A program made the translations under genes and the position numbers. This document shows positions 1-4,273 of a stretch of DNA of 6,024 nt, one piece after another. Under the pieces are notes generated by a model. It saw only the letters and a program-made list of their open reading frames with translations. It made no database searches and had not been told where the DNA came from. The first letter of the stretch is position 1; each line of letters starts with the position of its first letter. Source of the DNA: Anaerolineae bacterium (GTDB lineage Bacteria; Chloroflexota; Anaerolineae; 4572-78; NAK82); NCBI GenBank assembly GCA_030598425.1, contig JAUVPY010000187.1:1-6024 (forward strand), read 5' to 3'.

Positions 1-60
1 CCCACTGAGGAAATCGTGGCCCTGGCCTGCCCGTCAGGGCAGGTACAACTGACTGATTAG
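1..60 (+). CDS. 3' end of an unidentified upstream gene (partial)
   Basis: Frame 1 is open from the left edge to a TAG at 58-60 and encodes the last 19 residues of a protein, ending in ALACPSGQVQLTD. The codons are GC-rich and resemble those of the genes downstream. The ACPSG stretch loosely recalls the last cysteine-proline of small ferredoxin-like iron-sulfur proteins, but 19 residues are too few to name a family. The frame ends 54 bp before the next start, on the same strand, so it could be the preceding gene of the same cluster. It could also be a chance open frame. Confidence 0.42.
   Translation, partial: PTEEIVALACPSGQVQLTD
26..43 (+). other. Perfect 7-bp GC-rich stem-loop
   Basis: CCTGCCC (26-32) and GGGCAGG (37-43) are exact inverted copies around a GTCA loop. 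The hairpin lies inside the last codons of the putative upstream gene, 15 bp before its stop. No T-run follows, so it is not a standard factor-independent terminator. It could slow transcription or protect a 3' end between the upstream gene and the FAD oxidoreductase gene, or it could simply reflect GC-rich coding sequence. Confidence 0.35.
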
Positions 61-97
61 CAAGCGCGGTGGCTTGGCAGAGGTTGTGGTTTCGAGT

Positions 98-103
98 AGA
101 GGA
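98..103 (+). promoter_or_regulatory. Ribosome binding site of the FAD oxidoreductase gene
   Basis: AGAGGA lies 11 nt before the ATG at 115. It is a moderate Shine-Dalgarno match with slightly long spacing. It supports the ATG at 115 as the start, since no better in-frame start is visible nearby. Confidence 0.45.
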
Positions 104-114
104 TCGATTTTGGA

Positions 115-2109
115 ATGAGCGATGAGCGGTACCGAGTCACCATCCCTGACCTGGCCTACTACCAGGCTCAAATTAAATGTCAGGCTGCCTGTCCCGTTCG
201 CACCGACGCTCGGGGCTACGTGACCGCCATTGCCGGCCGTGACCTGCGAGGTGGTTACCGGATTGCCCGCGAGCCGAACCCCCTGGCAACCATTTGTGGG
301 CGGGTGTGCAACGCGCCCTGTGAGGATGCCTGCCGCCGGGGTAACTTCGATGATCCTATCGCCATCCGCCCCCTTAAGCGAGTCGTCACCGAGCGCTACG
401 GCGCTGAGGCCCAGTGGCGGCTGCCCCGTTTGAAAGAAGAATTAGCCGCCGAAACTAACCTACCCGACACGCTTACCCCTAATTCGCGCACCATCTTGCA
501 GCGTTTGGGCCAAACGCCTGGTCATAAGACCGGCGAAGTGGCCATCATCGGCTCCGGCCCCGCCGGGCTGGGCGCGGCTCACGATCTGGCTCTGCTGGGC
601 CACGCCGTCACCATTTTTGATGCCGGTCCGGCCAGCGGCGGGATGCTGCGCCTGGGCATCCCCCTTTATCGTCTCGACCGCCACCTGCTGGATCTGGAGG
701 TGGGGGCTATTCTGGATCTGGGCGCAGCTCTGCGCCCAGACACCGCCGTTGGTCGCGATGTGGCCTTTGCCGATTTGCGCCGCGAATTCGATGCCATCTT
801 CATTGCTACCGGCCTGGGTGAGGGACGGGGTCTGCGCATCCCTGGTGTAGAACTGGATGGAGTGCTCAAAGCGATTGACTTCCTGCTCAACGTGAACATG
901 GGTTATCAGGTTGATCTGGGCCAGAAGGTTGTGGTGATCGGGGGCGGCAACGTCGCCATCGACGCCGCCCGGATGGCCCTTCGCCACCAGATGGAGCAGG
1001 TTGACCTGGACAGCCTGAGTCGCGCTGAGGTGGCACAAATGCGGGCCGCCGCCCAGGAAGCCGAAATCGAGGCTGAAGTTGAAGGGAGTGAAACATTACA
1101 CACCGCCTTGGATGCGGCCCGCGCCGCCCTGCGCCTGGGCGTGGCCGAGGTACAAATGATAGCCCTGGAATCGTGGGAGGAGATGCCGGCCAGCCAGCTT
1201 GAGATAGAGGAGGCTTTGGAAGAAGGTATCCAGATGCGCCCTCGCCGTGGCCCCAATCGCATCCTGGGCGAGAACGGCGGGGTGACTGGCCTGGAGACTA
1301 TCGACGTGGCCTCAGTTTTTGACGAAAGCGGGCGCTTCAATCCCAAATTCATTCCCGAAACTGAAAAGGTTATGGCCTGTGATACGGTTATCCTGGCCAT
1401 CGGCCAGGCGGCGCAACTGGACTTCTTGAGTGAGACTGATAACGTGGAAACCAGTCCGCAGGGCCTGATTGTGACCGACCCAGATACCGGTGCCACCACC
1501 GCGCCCGGCATCTACGCTGGCGGCGACGTAGTCTACGGCCCGCGTATCCTGATTGAGGCGGTGCGTGATGGGCAGCGCGCCGCGCGGGACATTGACGCTT
1601 ACATCCAGGGCCGCGGCATGGACGTTAGTCAGATCGCTCACTGGGTTCCGCTGTACGATCACAAAATGCCAACGGGCTGGATAGAGCGTCGTCGCCAGAA
1701 GGTGCCTACCCTGCCCCTCGAGCGACGCATCGGCATTGCCGAAGTAGAGACGGGTTACGACGAAGCGGAGGCCCGCGTCCAGGCCGAGCGCTGCCTCAAT
1801 TGCGGCATCAACACCATTTTTGATGCCAACAAGTGCATTCTCTGCAATGGCTGCGTTGACGTTTGCCCCTGGAGCTGTCTCAAGATCGTGTGCGTAGCCG
1901 ATTTAGCTGGCGATGCCGATTTTGAGGCCCTGGTCGAGCAACGCTATGGCGCCAGACCGTCGGCTCTGGGAGAAATGGATATCAACGCTTCGGCCATGAT
2001 CAAAGACGAAGATCTCTGCACCCGTTGTGGCCTCTGCGCCAAGCGCTGCCCAACCGGGGCCATTACGATGGAGGCGTTTTCGTTTGAGGAGATGCTACGA
2101 TACATATAG
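115..2109 (+). CDS. GltD-type FAD-dependent NAD(P) oxidoreductase with C-terminal 2x[4Fe-4S] ferredoxin domain
   Basis: This 664-residue soluble flavoprotein should move electrons between NAD(P)H, FAD and iron-sulfur clusters. The N-terminal helical Fe-S domain has Cys22, Cys26, then Cys61, 65, 69 and 73 (CGRVCNAPCEDAC). The FAD Rossmann motif is GSGPAG at 146-151 and the pyridine-nucleotide motif GGGNVA at 276-281. EEMPA falls at 355-359 and the second FAD motif, AGGDVV, near 468-473. The C-terminal ferredoxin part has CLNC at 560-563, then Cys574, 577, 580, 584-Pro and Cys635, 638, 641, 645-Pro, enough for two [4Fe-4S] clusters. There is no signal peptide or membrane helix, so it should be cytoplasmic. 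It is not a glutamate synthase small subunit in any clear sense: no large subunit is nearby and the ferredoxin tail is extra. Its place before a Rieske/cytochrome b operon suggests exchange with the quinone pool (inference). Oddities are a 50-residue insertion at about 291-340 and no YRR motif before EEMPA. Confidence 0.93.
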   Translation: MSDERYRVTIPDLAYYQAQIKCQAACPVRTDARGYVTAIAGRDLRGGYRIAREPNPLATICGRVCNAPCEDACRRGNFDDPIAIRPLKRVVTERYGAEAQWRLPRLKEELAAETNLPDTLTPNSRTILQRLGQTPGHKTGEVAIIGSGPAGLGAAHDLALLGHAVTIFDAGPASGGMLRLGIPLYRLDRHLLDLEVGAILDLGAALRPDTAVGRDVAFADLRREFDAIFIATGLGEGRGLRIPGVELDGVLKAIDFLLNVNMGYQVDLGQKVVVIGGGNVAIDAARMALRHQMEQVDLDSLSRAEVAQMRAAAQEAEIEAEVEGSETLHTALDAARAALRLGVAEVQMIALESWEEMPASQLEIEEALEEGIQMRPRRGPNRILGENGGVTGLETIDVASVFDESGRFNPKFIPETEKVMACDTVILAIGQAAQLDFLSETDNVETSPQGLIVTDPDTGATTAPGIYAGGDVVYGPRILIEAVRDGQRAARDIDAYIQGRGMDVSQIAHWVPLYDHKMPTGWIERRRQKVPTLPLERRIGIAEVETGYDEAEARVQAERCLNCGINTIFDANKCILCNGCVDVCPWSCLKIVCVADLAGDADFEALVEQRYGARPSALGEMDINASAMIKDEDLCTRCGLCAKRCPTGAITMEAFSFEEMLRYI

Positions 2110-2220
2110 AACGTAAGACGTGATGCGTAAGATGTCATGGGGGAAGGTAGCGTCTCACGCATCACGCGTTGCGCGTTACGTTTCCCCAAGGGGGACCTAC
2201 GGGTTGCGCATCACGTATCA
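2110..2220 (+). repeat. Intergenic imperfect inverted repeat with three GCATCACG-type units
   Basis: The 127-bp gap between the FAD gene and the cytochrome b gene is built largely of short related words. CGTGATGCGT at 2119-2128 is the exact reverse complement of ACGCATCACG at 2157-2166. The core GCATCACG returns at 2208-2215. Outer pieces AACGTAA (2110-2116) and TTACGTT (2176-2182) also pair, so the RNA could fold into a long interrupted stem. A smaller hairpin, TCCCC-AAG-GGGGA, sits at 2183-2195. No T-run follows, so it does not look like a simple terminator. Similar TCACGCATCACG-like intergenic repeats are, from memory, common in some Chloroflexota genomes. It may be a dispersed palindromic element or an RNA-processing site. 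Confidence 0.6.
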
Positions 2221-2225
2221 GAGCT

Positions 2226-2233
2226 AGGAAGGA
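2226..2233 (+). promoter_or_regulatory. Ribosome binding site of the cytochrome b gene
   Basis: AGGAAGGA precedes the ATG at 2237. The first AGGA leaves 7 nt to the start, close to the ideal spacing. It lies just after the intergenic repeat and fixes the cytochrome b start. Confidence 0.7.
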
Positions 2234-2236
2234 ATC

Positions 2237-2983
2237 ATGGCGAATCTTATTGACAGTATCACCGCCTCTCGCGTCTGGCGATCTTTTTTCCGCCACGGCT
2301 GGCCGGATACAGAGATTAACCGTTCCTTGGTGATGACCACCAACATTTTTTTCCACCTCCACCCGGTTAAGGTCAGTCGCAAGAGTCTGCGGGCCAGTTC
2401 AACTTGGGGGCTAGGGGTAATCGCCACCATTCTCTTCATTATCCTTACTCTAACCGGCATACTCATCATGTTTTACTATGTGCCCTCGACCGAAATGGCC
2501 TACGACAGCATCATCATCTTGCAGACCAAAGTCCTCTACGGACAGTTGATGCGCAATATGCATCGTTGGGCGGCGCACGCGATGGTGCTGGTGGTCGTCT
2601 TGCATATGCTGCGCGTCTTCTACACCGGCGCCTACAAGCCACCCCGCGAGTTCAACTGGGTGGTGGGCGTTTTTCTCTTGTTGATGACTCTGGGGGCCAG
2701 CTTCACCGGCTATCTGCTTCCCTGGGATCAGCTTTCGTTCTGGGCTATCACTGTGGGTACGAACATCGCTGGCTATGCCCCCCTTATCGGTCCGAAGATG
2801 CGCTTTATGTTGCTAGGCGGATTCGAAGTCGGCCAGAACGCACTGATCCGGTTTTACGCTCTGCACATTATGGCGCTGCCGTTGCTAATGGCCGGCGCGG
2901 CGTCAGTCCATATCTGGCGCGTTCGCAAAGATGGCGGTCTGGCCATGCAAGGCGGCCAGGAAGAACTGTTGGATATCGAGTAG
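2237..2983 (+). CDS. petB: Cytochrome b N-terminal half, cytochrome b6-like
   Basis: This 248-residue membrane protein carries the two b hemes of a bc-type quinol oxidoreductase. The heme-ligand pairs are His109/His123 in the second helix (HRWAAHAMVLVVVLH, H-x13-H) and His210/His225 in the fourth (H-x14-H, the spacing of cytochrome b6 rather than mitochondrial b). Other family marks are FYYVPS near 79, RNMHRW at 106-111, KPPREFNWVVG near 134 and GYLLPWDQ at 158-165. Four membrane helices fall near 57-80, 112-131, 140-160 and 205-227. It ends after helix four like b6, and the rest of cytochrome b is encoded by the next gene. The N-terminal tail of about 55 residues is longer than in plant b6 and is probably amphipathic. 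The protein has no cysteine, so it cannot bind heme c_i as b6f does. petB is used in the broad, family sense. Confidence 0.95.
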   Translation: MANLIDSITASRVWRSFFRHGWPDTEINRSLVMTTNIFFHLHPVKVSRKSLRASSTWGLGVIATILFIILTLTGILIMFYYVPSTEMAYDSIIILQTKVLYGQLMRNMHRWAAHAMVLVVVLHMLRVFYTGAYKPPREFNWVVGVFLLLMTLGASFTGYLLPWDQLSFWAITVGTNIAGYAPLIGPKMRFMLLGGFEVGQNALIRFYALHIMALPLLMAGAASVHIWRVRKDGGLAMQGGQEELLDIE

Positions 2984-2993
2984 CAGTTTTCCA

Positions 2994-3000
2994 AAGGGAG
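2994..3000 (+). promoter_or_regulatory. Ribosome binding site that fixes the subunit IV-like start
   Basis: AAGGGAG ends 5 nt before the ATG at 3006. The same frame is open back to an ATG at 2931, inside the cytochrome b gene, but that start would add 25 residues translated from another gene's out-of-frame sequence. The site supports 3006. Confidence 0.7.
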
Positions 3001-3005
3001 CTTTT

Positions 3006-3767
3006 ATGGCGGTTGAAACTAAAGATACAAAGGCTTTCCCACGGGGCGAATTGAAAACCTACGGTTTGATGGAACTGGTACGTGGCACCTCACCCTTGGT
3101 GGGCAAGGGCCCGGAAAACACGGTGTTTGCTTTTCCAATTGTGGCCATTCTGGAAGCGCTGCTGGCGATTGGCACCACCCTGTTTTTGCTCCTCTTCTCA
3201 CTGCTGCGCGATGCCCCCCTGGAAGAACTGGCCAACCCTGACCTTACCACCAATCCGGCTAAAGCACCCTGGTATTTTATGGCTTTGCAGGAGTTGCTGC
3301 TCCACATGCACCCCGTTTTGGCCGGCATCCTTGTGCCCGGCCTGGTGGTCCTCTTCTTGATCGCCCTGCCTTACCTGGATAACGACCCGGCCGATAGCGG
3401 GCGCTGGTTTGCCTCATCCAGAGGACGCAAAATTGTCATCTGGACAGCCTTGTACACTTTACTCGTACAAGCAGCCCTGATTGGTTTTGATGAGTTCATG
3501 GGCCTGCGGGGGCTAGGAGCAGCCTCCCCCGCGATTCTGCAATTTGTAGGACCCATTCTGTTTGGGGTCCTGCTGTTGGGTCTGCCTTTGCTCCTACTCT
3601 GGCGCTTCAAGCCCAACCGGCGCGAGGTAATGTTGCTGATCTTCACCGTGATTCTTGTCAGCGCCGTTGTGCTGACCATCAGCGGTTTTCTCTTTCGAGG
3701 GCCGGGGATGCATCTTTACCCGCCCTGGAATATGCCTGACGGCTACAATCCCTGGAGCAGTTTGTAA
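3006..3767 (+). CDS. Cytochrome b C-terminal half, extended subunit IV-like protein
   Basis: This 253-residue membrane protein should complete the cytochrome b core and form part of the quinol-oxidation (Qo) site. The Qo-loop signature lies at residues 84-96, PAKAPWYFMALQE. APWY (87-90) occupies the place of PEWY, so the usual glutamate is Pro88. Hydrophobic segments lie near 40-66, 104-124, 143-161, 178-201 and 208-230. That makes five helices, against three in the roughly 160-residue subunit IV of b6f. The tail, FRGPGMHLYPPW at 230-241 and on to the C-terminus, is rich in aromatic residues and proline and should lie outside the last helix. There is no CxxCH, so it is not itself a cytochrome c fusion. 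The start is 22 bp after the cytochrome b stop, and its TAA shares one base with the Rieske ATG (TAATG), indicating translational coupling. Confidence 0.9.
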   Translation: MAVETKDTKAFPRGELKTYGLMELVRGTSPLVGKGPENTVFAFPIVAILEALLAIGTTLFLLLFSLLRDAPLEELANPDLTTNPAKAPWYFMALQELLLHMHPVLAGILVPGLVVLFLIALPYLDNDPADSGRWFASSRGRKIVIWTALYTLLVQAALIGFDEFMGLRGLGAASPAILQFVGPILFGVLLLGLPLLLLWRFKPNRREVMLLIFTVILVSAVVLTISGFLFRGPGMHLYPPWNMPDGYNPWSSL

Positions 3768-4264
3768 TGACCGAGGGACAAAGGATGAGCGAGAAGAGAG
3801 GTCTTGACCGCCGACAGTTTATCGGCATCGCCTGGGCCGCCGCAGTGGTGGCTTTTGCGGCGCAAGCAACGAGCGCCTTCATCAAATTCATGATTCCCGA
3901 ATTGGAGCCGGGCGCTTTTGGCACCAAGGTTCGGGCGGGAGAGGTGAACGAGTTTGAGGTGGGCAGCGTCACTTTTTTCCGCGAGGGTCGCTTCTACGTG
4001 GTGCGCTTACCGGCAGGGTTTATGGCTCTGTACCGCAAGTGCCCGCACCTGGGCTGCGCCGTGCCCTGGGACCATGCACTTGAAGAGTTTAACTGCCCCT
4101 GCCACACCTCTCTATTTAATAGAAGAGGGGAGGTGCTCTCCGGTCCTTCCCCACGACCACTGGATTACTTCCCGGTGCAGATCATAGGGGACGAGGTGTT
4201 TGTGGATACTGGCCAGTTGATGACCCGCCAGGAATTCGACGTATCCCAGGTGACGCCGGTTTAG
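3767..4264 (+). CDS. Rieske [2Fe-2S] protein of the bc-type complex
   Basis: This protein takes one electron from quinol at the Qo site and passes it to the cytochrome c partner on the outer face of the membrane. It has 165 residues from the ATG at 3767. The two cluster-binding motifs are CPHLGC (92-97) and CPCHTS (110-115). Ligands are therefore Cys92, His94, Cys110 and His113, with Cys97-Cys112 as the stabilising disulfide. GPSPRPL at 126-132 is the usual proline loop. The N-terminus has a twin-arginine-like DRRQF at 14-18 followed by one hydrophobic helix to about 42, fitting a Tat-exported, membrane-anchored protein. Ser115 is kept, but the Tyr two residues later is Phe117, which suggests a lowered potential suited to menaquinol (inference). 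An in-frame ATG at 3785 (MSEKRGLDRRQF) has GAGG 8 nt upstream and is a credible alternative start, giving 159 residues. Confidence 0.95.
   Translation: MTEGQRMSEKRGLDRRQFIGIAWAAAVVAFAAQATSAFIKFMIPELEPGAFGTKVRAGEVNEFEVGSVTFFREGRFYVVRLPAGFMALYRKCPHLGCAVPWDHALEEFNCPCHTSLFNRRGEVLSGPSPRPLDYFPVQIIGDEVFVDTGQLMTRQEFDVSQVTPV
3773..3778 (+). promoter_or_regulatory. Possible ribosome binding site for the alternative Rieske start at 3785
   Basis: GAGGGA lies 6 nt before the ATG at 3785. The upstream ATG at 3767 has GGAG at 3754-3757, 9 nt away, and overlaps the previous stop. The two starts cannot be separated from sequence alone. They differ by six residues before the twin-arginine motif. Confidence 0.4.
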
Positions 4265-4268
4265 GAGG
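4263..4268 (+). promoter_or_regulatory. Consensus ribosome binding site overlapping the Rieske stop
   Basis: AGGAGG is a full anti-16S match that begins inside the Rieske TAG (4262-4264). It lies 5 nt before the ATG at 4274 but only 2 nt before the GTG at 4271. This favours ATG 4274 as the cytochrome c start and implies coupling to Rieske translation. Confidence 0.8.
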
Positions 4269-4273
4269 CGGTG

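Noticed and set aside
74..102. Possible promoter TTGGCA-17-TAGAGG before the FAD gene
   Set aside because: The -10 match is poor and overlaps the ribosome binding site, leaving almost no leader.
460..1662. Long minus-strand open frames opposite the FAD oxidoreductase gene
   Set aside because: They lie wholly against a gene with clear motifs, overlap each other in different frames, and show no recognisable domain or convincing start signal. They are shadows of GC-rich coding sequence.
115..2109. Naming the flavoprotein as glutamate synthase small subunit (gltD)
   Set aside because: The catalytic core is GltD-like, but no large subunit is present, a ferredoxin domain is added at the C-terminus, and the context is respiratory. 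The symbol would mislead.
2931..3005. Upstream start of the subunit IV-like protein at 2931
   Set aside because: It would overlap cytochrome b by 53 bp and add a non-conserved tail. The ATG at 3006 has a good Shine-Dalgarno 5 nt away.
2404..3054. Plus-strand open frame of 216 codons inside and beyond the cytochrome b gene
   Set aside because: It is out of frame with cytochrome b, has Arg/His/Ser-rich shadow composition and no membrane segments, and crosses into the next gene.
3449..3471. Perfect 7-bp inverted repeat CTTGTAC/GTACAAG with 9-nt spacer
   Set aside because: It lies inside a coding helix segment of the subunit IV-like gene. A single such repeat is expected by chance and has no supporting context.
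4105..4135. CACCTC/GAGGTG stem with an AT-rich centre inside the Rieske gene
   Set aside because: It coincides with the conserved CPCH motif and following loop, so the sequence is explained by coding. The pairing is interrupted and has no T-run.
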